Translations under genes and position numbers: made by a program | Shown here: in pieces, positions 44,711 to 53,758 of the stretch | Position numbering within the stretch: the stretch's first letter is position 1 | How the letters are laid out: the number at the start of each line of letters is the position of its first letter | Notes under the pieces: generated by a model | The model's database searches: none | Seen by the model: only the letters and a program-made list of their open reading frames with translations | What the model was told of the DNA's origin: nothing | Assembly: GCA_910575445.1 (NCBI GenBank) | Contig: CAJTFW010000013.1 | Coordinates: 16,915 to 80,914 of the forward strand | Direction of reading: 5' to 3' | Source of the DNA: Lachnospiraceae bacterium | GTDB taxonomy: Bacteria > Bacillota > Clostridia > Lachnospirales > Lachnospiraceae | DNA length: 64,000 nucleotides

Positions 44711-45002
44711 ATTTACCCGCAAAAGGCAGTCTCGCCTTGGCATTATGGCTACGATAACCGGTGTATTGGCATTACTTTGTGTCGCTGGTATGGTGGCGAT
44801 TGCTTATCTGGAGAGTGGAGCCGCGGGAAAGGTGGTTGCGGTGCCGGCTTTTCTGGCACTTTTATTGGCGCTGCTTGGATTTTTAAAAAGTATTCAGGGG
44901 ATTCGGGAAGAAGATACGTATCGATTCTTTCCCTGGATGGGCTTTATATTAAATGGAATGACACTAATTGTATTTGGACTGATCTATACGGTGGGGTGGT
45001 AA
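44691..45002 (+). CDS. Small three-helix membrane protein (DUF6142-like)
   Basis: This 103-aa protein has a very basic N-terminus (SKRKYKFTRKRQSRLG) and three hydrophobic helices (MATITGVLALLCVAGMVAIA, VAVPAFLALLLALLGFL, WMGFILNGMTLIVFGLIYTV). The layout matches DUF6142. The TTG start at 44691 is preceded by GGAAGGAG and overlaps the VanZ gene. It lies four bases before the M29 peptidase gene, with which it commonly appears to be cotranscribed. Function unknown. Confidence 0.75.
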   Translation: MSKRKYKFTRKRQSRLGIMATITGVLALLCVAGMVAIAYLESGAAGKVVAVPAFLALLLALLGFLKSIQGIREEDTYRFFPWMGFILNGMTLIVFGLIYTVGW

Positions 45003-45005
45003 CAT

Positions 45006-47057
45006 ATGGAGACAATAGAAAAAGAACGCTGGCTGCTTGCGAAAGAACGCATCGAAGAAATTGCAAGGGAACCAGAGATAGATGGAACACTGGGCATTTA
45101 TTTTCAAAAGACCGCTGATTTTTTGATGCTGATGCAAAAGGCATGGGAAAAGACAGAGAGCGGCACACTAAAACATGCTTCTCTAGAAGAACTAAAAGTA
45201 TGGAACCAGACGTTATATGAAGATATTGCAGGAGATGCTTATCAGAGAAGCTTTGCCAATCCTTCATATGCAGTGGCAGAACTGGGTGAAACATATGGTC
45301 AGATTCTGTCATTTGTATATGCGGAGCTTCGGGGGATGATTGTCTATGCATATGAGCAGCGCGCAGAAGAGATGCTTATCTATATGGAGCTGTTTTTGCA
45401 ACTGCACAGCGCTTTTTGTACAGAGGAGTTACCCACAAAAGAAGAACTTTTACAAGATGTCTATTGGTTTATCAGTGATAACAGTGACATTAGTGTAACA
45501 AGGCGTATAAGAGAACAACTAGACCCTTCGCTTTCTTTTTTTAGAGATATTATTATGGAGGCGGACCTAGAAGATTTGCGCTATCTGTACCAGTTTGGAG
45601 AGTATATTACAGATACCGAGATTCAGACAAGCCAGTATCTAAATACGTTGCCTTTAGAGGAGATTGAGAAGATTGCATCGGTATTTACAGAAGGCTATCG
45701 GATTGGCTTTTTAGTCAACCAGAAACCTTTATATAAGAAGAAAACCGTCAATATTCGCTATTGCATTGGATTTGAGCGCATCATTCGACAGGCGGTGATA
45801 AATTTTCAGAAGATGGGATTAGAAAGTATCCTCTATCGGGCGGCAGTCAGCCGGGTCAATATGCGTGAGGCAAATCGAATTGGCTGCTATGGCACTTCTG
45901 CAAATCGCCAATATGAATATGACCACAAAGGCGATGCAGCACTTTTTATGGACAAGGCTTTTGTAGAGCGAAAGTTAGGAGTATTGCGAACCGCATATGA
46001 GACATATAAAGAGCTGGCAGAAGTACATGCTGGCCCGGCAGTGATGGAGGTCTTTGGAGAAAAGCCATTTGAGCCAGAGGGAAAGGCAGAAGCTCTGAAA
46101 CTCAATAAGAAGCAACAGGAGAATCAAGTGCTTCTAAACAGCCGCGCAGGACAGATTACCAATGAATATATCAAAGGCGAGGAACGAAGTTTTACCATTA
46201 TCGCTTTCCCGGTGCCAGATATTGGCGAGCGATTTCCTGAGATATTTGCAGACACGGTAAAACTCAATACATTGGATTATAAAACCTGGCAAAAGATTCA
46301 GCAGAAGATGATAGATGTACTGGATACTGGAACATATGTTCGAATCAAAGGCAGCAATGGAAACCAGACAGACCTTTTGGTGGCTTTAAAATCTATGGAA
46401 GACCCACTACACGAGACGGTCTTTGAAAACTGTGTGGCAGATGTCAATATTCCTGTGGGAGAGGTCTTTACTTCACCAAAGCTGAAAGGAACAAAAGGGG
46501 TGTTGCATGTTGGTGGTGTCTATCTAGATGGGCTTTATTATAAGGACCTTCGACTTACCTTTTGCGATGGAATGATTACAGAGTACACTTGCGCAAATTA
46601 TCAGGAGGAAGAAGAAAATAAGAGGTATCTTAGGGAAAATGTGCTTTTCCATCACAAGACGCTTCCTATGGGAGAGTTTGCGATTGGAACCAATACGACG
46701 GCTTATATGATGGGCAAAAAGTATGGGATAGCGGGAAGACTTCCGATTCTGATTGCAGAGAAGATGGGGCCACATTTTGCAGTGGGGGATACTTGCTTTT
46801 CGTGGGAAGAAGATGTTGTAACTTGCAATCCTGACGGGAAGAAGATGATTGCGAAAGAGAATGAATGTTCGATGCTTAGAAAAGAAGATGTGGAGAAGGC
46901 GTATTTTAACTGTCATACGGATATTACGATTCCCTATGATGAGTTGGGGGAGATTGTTGTGCTTCATAAAGATGGAACAGAGACTGCGATTATTCAGGAA
47001 GGGCGCTTTGTGCTGGAGGGGACGGAGTATTTAAATCGAGCGTTTGAGGTGATATAG
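45006..47057 (+). CDS. M29-family aminopeptidase
   Basis: This 683-aa cytoplasmic metallopeptidase has an N-terminal extension of about 330 residues, mostly helical and absent from classic 400-aa M29 enzymes. The catalytic domain then holds YVRIKGSNGNQTDLLVAL, VADVNIPVGEVFTSP (metal Glu), GEFAIGTNTTAYMMGKKYGI with the second Glu, and MGPHFAVGDTCFSWEED (His and Asp ligands). The stop codon is the first base of palindromic copy 3. The role is probably peptide turnover; the N-terminal domain is unassigned. Confidence 0.88.
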   Translation: METIEKERWLLAKERIEEIAREPEIDGTLGIYFQKTADFLMLMQKAWEKTESGTLKHASLEELKVWNQTLYEDIAGDAYQRSFANPSYAVAELGETYGQILSFVYAELRGMIVYAYEQRAEEMLIYMELFLQLHSAFCTEELPTKEELLQDVYWFISDNSDISVTRRIREQLDPSLSFFRDIIMEADLEDLRYLYQFGEYITDTEIQTSQYLNTLPLEEIEKIASVFTEGYRIGFLVNQKPLYKKKTVNIRYCIGFERIIRQAVINFQKMGLESILYRAAVSRVNMREANRIGCYGTSANRQYEYDHKGDAALFMDKAFVERKLGVLRTAYETYKELAEVHAGPAVMEVFGEKPFEPEGKAEALKLNKKQQENQVLLNSRAGQITNEYIKGEERSFTIIAFPVPDIGERFPEIFADTVKLNTLDYKTWQKIQQKMIDVLDTGTYVRIKGSNGNQTDLLVALKSMEDPLHETVFENCVADVNIPVGEVFTSPKLKGTKGVLHVGGVYLDGLYYKDLRLTFCDGMITEYTCANYQEEEENKRYLRENVLFHHKTLPMGEFAIGTNTTAYMMGKKYGIAGRLPILIAEKMGPHFAVGDTCFSWEEDVVTCNPDGKKMIAKENECSMLRKEDVEKAYFNCHTDITIPYDELGEIVVLHKDGTETAIIQEGRFVLEGTEYLNRAFEVI

Positions 47058-47487
47058 GACGCCAGGACGGGAGGGGAGTAGGTTCCTTCCAGACCCCGCT
47101 CGCGCTTAATGAACGCCTATAGCGGTACTAAATTCGCGACTGCGCGTTCCGCTTGCGCTCATTAAGTGCCGATGGCGTCCAATGGGTCTTTCAGGAACCT
47201 ACTCCCCTCCCGCCCTGGCTGACTATGGCCAGCCATAAGTTATATAACACTATCGCGTAATATTGTATAGAGCATATAAGAGTAGTGTTCCGCCCGAAGC
47301 GTACGTATCGGAGCCAACGCACAGCTCGACATGGTCTGGCAGATGTTCCTGCAAGACCCATTGGACGTCGTCGGCACTTAGCGAGCGCAAGCGGATACGC
47401 GCAGTCGCGAGCTTAGTACCGCTACAGGCGTCCATTAAGCGAGAGCGGGGTCTGGAAGGAACATCTGCCAGGCCGTGGCGAGCGTCC
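47057..47487. repeat. Composite palindromic element, copy 3
   Basis: Starts within the stop codon of the peptidase gene. The 5' hairpin outer stem is perfect (47068-47087 with 47193-47212, CGGGAGGGGAGTAGGTTCCT). The 3' hairpin uses CTGGCAGATGTTCCT / AGGAACATCTGCCAG, a compensated change from copies 1 and 2. The apical segment is shorter than in copies 1 and 2. A TATAG pentamer flanks both sides (47053 and after GCGTCCTTTG), possibly a target duplication. Confidence 0.88.
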
Positions 47488-47504
47488 TTTGTATAGAACT
47501 TCGC

Positions 47505-47533
47505 TTGACAAAGCGCTAACGTCTAGGTATGAT
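47505..47533 (+). promoter_or_regulatory. Predicted sigma-A promoter for the pur operon
   Basis: TTGACA and TATGAT with a 17-bp spacer, starting 17 bp after the end of palindromic copy 3. No purine riboswitch fold is seen in the short leader. Confidence 0.85.
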
Positions 47534-47582
47534 AAGCTGGCAGAGATTGTTAATTACCATTCAAGAGAAAAGGAGACAAAAC

Positions 47583-48098
47583 ATGGCAAAAGTAGGAATT
47601 GTTATGGGCAGTGATTCAGATATGCCTATTATGAGTAAGGCAGCAGAAGTGTTGGAGAAATTGGGCGTGGATTATGAGATGACGATTATCTCCGCACACC
47701 GCGAGCCGGATGTGTTTTTTGAGTATGCAAAGGGCGCTGAAGAGCGGGGCTTTCAGGTAATCATTGCCGGAGCCGGAAAGGCAGCACATCTTCCGGGAAT
47801 GTGTGCCGCTATCTTCCCGATGCCAGTGATTGGAATTCCTATGAAGACTTCCGACTTAGGCGGTGTGGATTCTCTGTATTCGATTGTACAGATGCCTTCT
47901 GGAATCCCGGTGGCTACCGTGGCAATCAATGGAGGAGCTAATGCAGGAATCTTGGCAGCGAAGATTTTGGCTGTGTCGGATAAGGAACTGTTAGGACGTT
48001 TAAAGGCATATTCGGCAGAGATGAAACAAGAGGTAGAACAAAAAGCAACAAAGCTTGATAAGCTTGGATATAAAGAGTATTTAAAACAGATGAAATAA
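47583..48098 (+). CDS. purE: 5-(carboxyamino)imidazole ribonucleotide mutase
   Basis: This 171-aa class I PurE converts N5-CAIR to CAIR in purine synthesis. [13 protein letters not shown] at the N-terminus holds the conserved Ser/Asp, with ISAHREPD and [15 protein letters not shown] active-site motifs. The ATG at 47583 follows AAAGGAG; the upstream in-frame start overlaps the promoter. First gene of purE-M-N-D. Confidence 0.97.
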   Translation: MAKVGIVMGSDSDMPIMSKAAEVLEKLGVDYEMTIISAHREPDVFFEYAKGAEERGFQVIIAGAGKAAHLPGMCAAIFPMPVIGIPMKTSDLGGVDSLYSIVQMPSGIPVATVAINGGANAGILAAKILAVSDKELLGRLKAYSAEMKQEVEQKATKLDKLGYKEYLKQMK

Positions 48099-48132
48099 AA
48101 CGGCAGAACTTTCTAATAGGAGGGCATGTAAT

Positions 48133-49158
48133 ATGGATTATAAGAATGCAGGTGTAGATATTGAGGCTGGTTATCAGTCAGTGGAGCTGATGAAAAAATA
48201 TGTCAAGGAGACCATGAGACCAGAGGTGCTTGGCGGACTGGGAGGATTTTCAGGGGCATTTTCGATGAGCGCATTTAAAAATATGGAAAAACCAACGCTG
48301 GTATCTGGTACAGATGGCGTGGGAACGAAGTTAAAACTTGCGTTTTTGATGAATAAGCACGATACCGTGGGGATTGACTGTGTGGCGATGTGTGTCAATG
48401 ATATTGCCTGTGCTGGCGGAGAACCTCTCTTTTTCCTGGATTATATTGCGTGTGGCAAAAATTATCCTGAAAAGATTGCAACGATTGTAAGCGGTGTGGC
48501 AGAGGGCTGTAAACAGGCCGGGGCAGCGCTGATTGGCGGAGAGACTGCGGAGATGCCAGGATTTTATCCGGTGGATGAATACGATTTGGCTGGATTTGCA
48601 GTGGGGATTGTAGATGAGAAGGATTTAATCACCGGTTCTGATATTCAGGATGGGGATACTCTGATTGGAATTGCATCTTCTGGCGTACATAGTAATGGAT
48701 TTTCGCTGGTACGCAAAGTGTTCCGTATGAGTGAAGAATATTTGAATATGTATTATGATTGTCTGGGAAGTACGTTAGGTGAGACGCTGATTACACCAAC
48801 GAAAATCTATGTCAAAGCACTTCGTGATGTTCGGGGGGCTGGTGTTAAGATTAAAGGATGCAGCCATATTACAGGCGGTGGTTTCTATGAGAATATTCCA
48901 AGAATGTTGCCAGAAGGAATGCGCGCAGTGGTGAAAAAGGATAGCTATCCGGTACTTCCTATCTTTAAGATGCTTCAGGTAGATGGCAATATCAGTGAAG
49001 AGATGATGTACAATACCTACAATATGGGAATTGGAATGGTACTTGCAGTAGATAAAAAAAATACAGATAAGACTATGGAGGCAATTAAAGCAGCTGGTGA
49101 GATGCCTTATATTATCGGTTCTGTAGAAAGTGGAGAAAAGGGTGTAAGCATATGTTAA
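48133..49158 (+). CDS. purM: Phosphoribosylformylglycinamidine cyclo-ligase
   Basis: This 341-aa AIR synthetase uses ATP to close the imidazole ring. The [33 protein letters not shown] and [12 protein letters not shown] motifs are intact. The start follows AGGAGGG. It overlaps purN by seven bases. Confidence 0.97.
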   Translation: MDYKNAGVDIEAGYQSVELMKKYVKETMRPEVLGGLGGFSGAFSMSAFKNMEKPTLVSGTDGVGTKLKLAFLMNKHDTVGIDCVAMCVNDIACAGGEPLFFLDYIACGKNYPEKIATIVSGVAEGCKQAGAALIGGETAEMPGFYPVDEYDLAGFAVGIVDEKDLITGSDIQDGDTLIGIASSGVHSNGFSLVRKVFRMSEEYLNMYYDCLGSTLGETLITPTKIYVKALRDVRGAGVKIKGCSHITGGGFYENIPRMLPEGMRAVVKKDSYPVLPIFKMLQVDGNISEEMMYNTYNMGIGMVLAVDKKNTDKTMEAIKAAGEMPYIIGSVESGEKGVSIC

Positions 49159-49775
49159 AACTTGCCGTACTGGTGTCTGGCGGTGGCACGAATTTACAGG
49201 CGATTATTGATGCCATTGCAGATGGCAGGATTACCAATGCCAGGATTGAGACGGTGATTAGTAACAATCCAGGTGCCTATGCACTAAAGCGTGCAGAAAA
49301 GGCAGGGATAACAGCTTCTTGTATTAGTCCCAAGGAGTATGCCAAAAGAGAAGACTTTCACCAGGCATTGCTTCAGGCACTTTTGCTTGCCAAGGTGGAT
49401 TTGGTTGTCTTAGCCGGGTGTTTGGTTGTGATACCAGAACAGATAGTACAGGCATTTGAACATCGGATTATCAATATTCATCCGTCCTTGATACCTTCTT
49501 TTTGTGGAAAGGATTATTATGGGTTAAAGGTACACGAAGGAGTGTTAGACAGAGGCGTAAAGGTGACAGGCGCAACGGTACATTTTGTGGATGCTGGAAC
49601 TGATACAGGGCCGATTATCTTACAGAAAGCAGTCCGTGTAGAGGCTTCTGATACGCCAGAGACACTTCAGAGAAGGGTGATGGAAGAGGCAGAATGGGTC
49701 ATTATGCCAAAGGCGATTGATTTAATTGCCAACAATAAGATACAGGTGACAGGCGGAAAGGTAGTGGAAATATGA
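49152..49775 (+). CDS. purN: Phosphoribosylglycinamide formyltransferase
   Basis: This 207-aa enzyme transfers a formyl group from 10-formyl-THF to [20 protein letters not shown] is the phosphate-binding start; [12 protein letters not shown] has the catalytic Asn/His and [14 protein letters not shown] the catalytic Asp. It overlaps purM and purD, giving tight translational coupling. Confidence 0.97.
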   Translation: MLKLAVLVSGGGTNLQAIIDAIADGRITNARIETVISNNPGAYALKRAEKAGITASCISPKEYAKREDFHQALLQALLLAKVDLVVLAGCLVVIPEQIVQAFEHRIINIHPSLIPSFCGKDYYGLKVHEGVLDRGVKVTGATVHFVDAGTDTGPIILQKAVRVEASDTPETLQRRVMEEAEWVIMPKAIDLIANNKIQVTGGKVVEI

Positions 49776-51043
49776 AGATATTGATTGTGGGAAGCGGCGG
49801 CAGAGAACATGCGATTGCCTGGAAGGTGGCAAAAAGTTCCAAGGTGACAAAAATCTACTGTGCACCTGGCAATGCCGGAATTGCAGAATACGCGGAGTGT
49901 GTGGATATTGGCGCGATGGAATTTGACAAGCTGGCAGCATTTGCCAAAGAGCATCAGATTGATTTGACGGTTGTGGGGATGGATGACCCGCTAGTTGGAG
50001 GGATTGTCGATGTCTTTGAAGCGCAGGGCCTACGAGTGTTTGGTCCGCGTAAAAATGCAGCTATTTTAGAAGGCTCTAAAGCATTTTCCAAGGATTTGAT
50101 GAAAAAATATGGGATTCCTACAGCAGCTTATGAGAACTTTGATGACCCAGAGAAAGCGCTTGCATATCTAGAGACCGCTTCGATGCCAATTGTACTGAAG
50201 GCAGACGGGCTGGCTCTTGGAAAGGGAGTACTTATCTGTGAGACACTGGAAGAAGCCAAAGAGGGTGTAAAGTCCATTATGATGGACAAGAAGTTTGGCT
50301 CTGCGGGCAATCAGATGGTGATAGAAGAATTTATGACAGGGCGGGAAGTGTCCGTCTTAAGTTTTGTGGATGGAAAGACGATTCGGATTATGACATCGGC
50401 ACAGGACCATAAGCGTGCACAAGATGGCGATAAAGGACTGAATACAGGCGGAATGGGTACATTTTCTCCAAGTCCTTTTTACACAGAAGAAGTGGATACA
50501 TTCTGTAGAGAGCATATTTATCAAAAGACTGTGGATGCGATGGCAGCGGAAGGAAGAGCTTTTAAAGGGATTATTTTCTTTGGACTGATGCTGACCGAGA
50601 AAGGACCACGTGTACTGGAGTACAATGCGCGTTTTGGAGACCCGGAGGCGCAGGTAGTGCTGCCACGTATGAAAAATGACATTGTGGAAGTATTTGAGGC
50701 ATGCGTGGACGGGACACTTGATAAAATCGAACTGGAGTTCGAGGATAATGCAGCAGTCTGTGTGGTACTGGCATCAGAAGGGTATCCGGTGCAGTATAAA
50801 AAAGGATTTGAGATTCAGGGGCTAGAAGCTTTTAAAGGACAGGAAGATAAGTTTGTATTCCATGCCGGCAGTAAGTTTGCCGATGGAAAGATTGTGACAA
50901 ATGGAGGGCGTGTGCTTGGAGTGACAGCACTTGGCAAGAATCTAAAAGAAGCGCGGGCAAATGCATATCGGGCAGCAGAAGAAGTGGATTTTGAAAATAA
51001 ATATTGTAGAAGTGATATTGGAAAGGCGATTGACGAGGCTTAA
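49772..51043 (+). CDS. purD: Phosphoribosylamine-glycine ligase
   Basis: This 423-aa GAR synthetase is of the ATP-grasp fold. The N-terminus is ILIVGSGGREHAIAWKVA; VLKADGLALGKGV is the ATP-grasp lysine region and NARFGDPEAQVVLP the metal site. It overlaps purN by ATGA and is followed by a strong terminator. purC, purF, purL, purH and purB are not in the window. Confidence 0.97.
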   Translation: MKILIVGSGGREHAIAWKVAKSSKVTKIYCAPGNAGIAEYAECVDIGAMEFDKLAAFAKEHQIDLTVVGMDDPLVGGIVDVFEAQGLRVFGPRKNAAILEGSKAFSKDLMKKYGIPTAAYENFDDPEKALAYLETASMPIVLKADGLALGKGVLICETLEEAKEGVKSIMMDKKFGSAGNQMVIEEFMTGREVSVLSFVDGKTIRIMTSAQDHKRAQDGDKGLNTGGMGTFSPSPFYTEEVDTFCREHIYQKTVDAMAAEGRAFKGIIFFGLMLTEKGPRVLEYNARFGDPEAQVVLPRMKNDIVEVFEACVDGTLDKIELEFEDNAAVCVVLASEGYPVQYKKGFEIQGLEAFKGQEDKFVFHAGSKFADGKIVTNGGRVLGVTALGKNLKEARANAYRAAEEVDFENKYCRSDIGKAIDEA

Positions 51044-51074
51044 AGATTTTTGGAAAATTAGAACTTTCTACAGA

Positions 51075-51108
51075 ACAGACCACTGGTTTAGACGGTGGTC
51101 TGTTTTAT
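51075..51108 (+). terminator. Rho-independent terminator after purD
   Basis: Perfect stem AACAGACCAC / GTGGTCTGTT followed by TTATTC. Confidence 0.9.
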
Positions 51109-51173
51109 TCTATGAAAAATTTAAAACAAATGTTTTACAATCTTTCAAATTCCTGAAAATTTAGCGAAATGCG

Positions 51174-51202
51174 TTGACTTTTTTCTGTGGAAGACGTAAG
51201 GT
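51174..51202 (+). promoter_or_regulatory. Predicted sigma-A promoter for the cohesin-like gene
   Basis: TTGACT and TAAGGT with a 17-bp spacer, about 45 bp before the ATG at 51248. Confidence 0.6.
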
Positions 51203-51247
51203 ATAGGTTATAATTTGGTATTAAAATATCTGAAAGAGAGAATTTGT

Positions 51248-52603
51248 ATGGGAAAGATGAAACATTTCAAAGGACAGACATTAGGCATACTTTGTTGTCT
51301 GCTTCTGTACTTTGGTATAACGGCGATGGCAGCTCCAGCAGTAGAAGGGAATACAGATGTTACTTCTGTTACAGATGGAACCGTTTCTGCGGATTATGTG
51401 GTTACAAATGATACTGCGATGGAACATGTGTCGCTTACCCTGTCTTATGATAAAGAGGTACTGACCTATCTCTCAGGAAGCGGAGGAGATAATTTTTCAG
51501 GTAATGGTGGTAATGGAGCAGTACAACTAAGCAGCAGTCCCAATGACACCACGGCTTCTTTTTCTGTACGTTTTCGCGGGAAAGAGGATACCGATACCAA
51601 GATAGAGATTACATCCTGCGTGATTACTGTAGATGGAAAAGAGATAGATGTGCTGAATCAGGACGGCTCTGTACCTTCTGATGAAGAAGCAGTAGAAGGA
51701 GACGAGGACGACGAAGAACGTGCAAGTTTTGTGATAGACGAACGTACGTTCTATGTAAGGCGCCCGGATGATATTGAAGGGTTTGATTCTGTACATCTTG
51801 ATATTCAGGGAATTGACAGTCGTGCCTTAAAGCATCAGAATCTTGATATCTATGTGGTACGGCTTCGGAGTGATAATGGAAGCTACCGGGATGATTTTGT
51901 CTATAATCCTGATACTGGTAATGTGATTCCTTTTGTACAGATGGAAAGCGGCAAGGATGATGTAATCTTTATTGAGCCCGTAGAGGGAGGATATACTCCT
52001 ACAAGATATTCCTATGTCGATATGCCATGGGGACCTAAATATACAATTCCAGCCTATAAGCATGTGATTATTGATGGTGTGGATGAGATTTTTGATGATA
52101 CCAACCGTTATCTTGTCTATGGCATCAACCAGGACGGTGAAAAGGCGTGGTACAGTTATGATTATGATAAGGAATGTCTGCAAGCTTTTGATGATATGGC
52201 GTATCAAGGAGAGCAGAATTATATTCTGGATCTGGAAGAATCGGTGGAAGGTATGCGCGCGGAATCCGCGAATCTTCTGAAACGCTACGACACCAATATG
52301 GGTCGGCGTCTGATGATTATCTTGGCTTTGATTATTATTATTGTTATCCTTTTAAATGCGGTGGTGCTTTTATATCTGCGGATGCGTAAGATGCAATTTC
52401 CAGAGTCCGAAGAAGAGGAGATTGCAGAAGAACTCGAAACGACAACAGCGAACAGGCGTAGAAAGAAAGCAAGTGCTTATATAACTGGCAATCTGGAGGA
52501 AAATGAGACTGATTTTCAGGAACCAGAGAAGGAAGAAGAGGAAGACGATATTGAGTTAGAGATTATTGACCTTGATGATTTGGGCGAGGAAGATGAGAAG
52601 TAA
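51248..52603 (+). CDS. Membrane-anchored extracellular protein with cohesin-like domain
   Basis: This 451-aa protein has a signal peptide (TLGILCCLLLYFGITAMA, about residues 11-28, cleaved near AAPAVEG). A beta-rich domain of about 115 residues follows, resembling cohesin/dockerin-binding folds (NDTAMEHVSLTLSYDKEVLT and FSVRFRGKEDTDTKIEI). A second extracellular domain with DYDKE repeats comes next, then one transmembrane helix (RLMIILALIIIIVILLNAVV) and a highly acidic cytoplasmic tail. The ATG at 51248 is preferred over an upstream TTG. No cellulosome partner is present, so it may simply be an adhesive or sensory surface protein. Confidence 0.75.
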   Translation: MGKMKHFKGQTLGILCCLLLYFGITAMAAPAVEGNTDVTSVTDGTVSADYVVTNDTAMEHVSLTLSYDKEVLTYLSGSGGDNFSGNGGNGAVQLSSSPNDTTASFSVRFRGKEDTDTKIEITSCVITVDGKEIDVLNQDGSVPSDEEAVEGDEDDEERASFVIDERTFYVRRPDDIEGFDSVHLDIQGIDSRALKHQNLDIYVVRLRSDNGSYRDDFVYNPDTGNVIPFVQMESGKDDVIFIEPVEGGYTPTRYSYVDMPWGPKYTIPAYKHVIIDGVDEIFDDTNRYLVYGINQDGEKAWYSYDYDKECLQAFDDMAYQGEQNYILDLEESVEGMRAESANLLKRYDTNMGRRLMIILALIIIIVILLNAVVLLYLRMRKMQFPESEEEEIAEELETTTANRRRKKASAYITGNLEENETDFQEPEKEEEEDDIELEIIDLDDLGEEDEK

Positions 52604-52619
52604 TGCCACTTTATAGAAG

Positions 52620-52660
52620 CCGGTGTGGAAGACTTTGGGTGTCTTTTAACACCGGTTTTC
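52620..52660 (+). terminator. Rho-independent terminator after the cohesin-like gene
   Basis: Stem CCGGTGT / ACACCGG with an inner GAAGAC / GTCTT helix and TTTTC tail. Confidence 0.85.
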
Positions 52661-52676
52661 TGTCGGAAAAATATAG

Positions 52677-52705
52677 TTGACGGAGAGTTGTGAGGTTGTT
52701 ATACT
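52677..52705 (+). promoter_or_regulatory. Strong predicted promoter reading into palindromic copy 4
   Basis: TTGACG and TATACT with a 17-bp spacer, directly after a terminator and 39 bp before the palindrome. Any transcript passes through the whole element before reaching the GntR gene at 53251. Confidence 0.8.
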
Positions 52706-52743
52706 GTGTGTATAACATGTGTATGAGGGGCGTTAGGATATCA

Positions 52744-53174
52744 GGACGCTAGGACGAGAGGGCAGTAGGTTCCTTCCAGACCCCGCTCGCGCTTAATGAA
52801 CGCCTATAGCGGTACTAAATTCGCGACTGCGCGTAACCGCTTGCGCTCATTAAGTGCCGATGGCGTCCAATGGGTCTTTCAGGAACCTACTGCCCTCTCG
52901 CCCTGGCTGACTACGACTAGCCATAAAATATAAGATACTATCATGTAATACTACGTAGCATGTAGGTATAAGTGTTTTGTCCGAAGCGTATGTATCGGAG
53001 CCAACGCACAGCTCGACATGACCTGGCAGATGTTCCTGCAAGACCCATTGGACGCCATCGGCACTTAGCGAGCGCAAGCGGATACGCGCAGTCGCGAGCT
53101 TAGTACCGCTATAGGCGTTCATTAAGCGCGAGCGGGGTCTGGAAGGAACATCTGCCAGGTTGTGGCGAGCGTCC
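52744..53174. repeat. Composite palindromic element, copy 4
   Basis: The 5' hairpin outer stem is CGAGAGGGCAGTAGGTTCCT (52755-52774) with its exact complement at 52881-52900. Two positions differ from copies 2 and 3, and both arms changed together. The 3' stem is CTGGCAGATGTTCCT / AGGAACATCTGCCAG. Followed by 76 bp shared in part with the right flank of copy 1 (ATCAAAAACATTTCA). With the upstream terminator and promoter it accounts for the gene-free stretch 52604-53250. Confidence 0.88.
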
Positions 53175-53250
53175 CTTATATCAAAAACATTTCAGCCAGT
53201 GAAACCAAAAGTAATAAAGTTACACTATCTTACAAAGGACAGGTGATACG

Positions 53251-53622
53251 ATGTATCTGGAGATTGATTTTAATAGTGATGAAGCCTTTTATGTGCAGAT
53301 TTGCAATCAGATTATCATAGGGATTGCGACATCAAGGCTTCAGGAAGGGGATGCACTTCCTAGCGTCCGTCAGTTGGCGGGAGAGATAGGGATTAATATG
53401 CATACAGTAAATAAAGCGTATAGTCTTTTAAAACAAGAAGGTTATATTCGCTTAGACCGCAGATGTGGAGCAATCGTTGCAGTGGATATTAACAAGCGCA
53501 AGGCGATGGAGGAATTGAAGCGAGAACTTTTATTAATCTTAGCGAAGGGAAGCTGCAGAAATATTACCTGTGGGGAAGTCCATGCATTGATTGATGAAAT
53601 CTATGCGGAGTATGGAGAATAA
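53251..53622 (+). CDS. GntR-family transcriptional regulator, YtrA type
   Basis: This 123-aa regulator is essentially a winged-helix domain (FYVQICNQIIIGIATSRLQE, then LPSVRQLAGEIGINMHTVNKAYSLLKQEG) with a short C-terminal dimerisation helix, the size of YtrA-subfamily proteins. Such regulators usually control neighbouring ABC transporters, but none is adjacent; clpC follows 137 bp downstream. The start follows AAGGACAGGTG. Whether it controls clpC in place of CtsR is an open question. Confidence 0.9.
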   Translation: MYLEIDFNSDEAFYVQICNQIIIGIATSRLQEGDALPSVRQLAGEIGINMHTVNKAYSLLKQEGYIRLDRRCGAIVAVDINKRKAMEELKRELLLILAKGSCRNITCGEVHALIDEIYAEYGE

Positions 53623-53645
53623 CTTATATAGATAAAAATAAAACA

Positions 53646-53750
53646 GCATCTATTAGCATCATGCCCATAACAATTTTCGAACGCAGAGCGGTCGAAAGTT
53701 GTTATAGATAGGGGGCATGATGCTAATGGATGCGGAACTATAATAGGAGC
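53646..53750 (+). repeat. Single hairpin module in the clpC leader
   Basis: This 88-nt module (53646-53733) has a 21-bp outer stem (GCATCTATTAGC... with its complement ending GGATGC, one T-G wobble). A 39-nt inner hairpin sits on it (14-bp stem ATAACAATTTTCGA, 11-nt loop), with a 7-nt 3' bulge AGATAGG. It is followed by GGAACTATAATAGGAG, identical to the tail of array A, and the clpC ATG at 53759. Same geometry as arrays A and B, with unrelated stem sequence. No CtsR-type operator repeats are seen here. Confidence 0.85.
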
Positions 53751-53758
53751 AAAATAAT

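Noticed and set aside
47490..47582. Purine riboswitch before purE
   Set aside because: The leader is under 50 nt after the predicted start site and lacks the conserved three-way junction sequences.
53623..53758. CtsR operator repeats before clpC
   Set aside because: No tandem GGTCAAA-type heptamers are present; the region is filled by the hairpin module.
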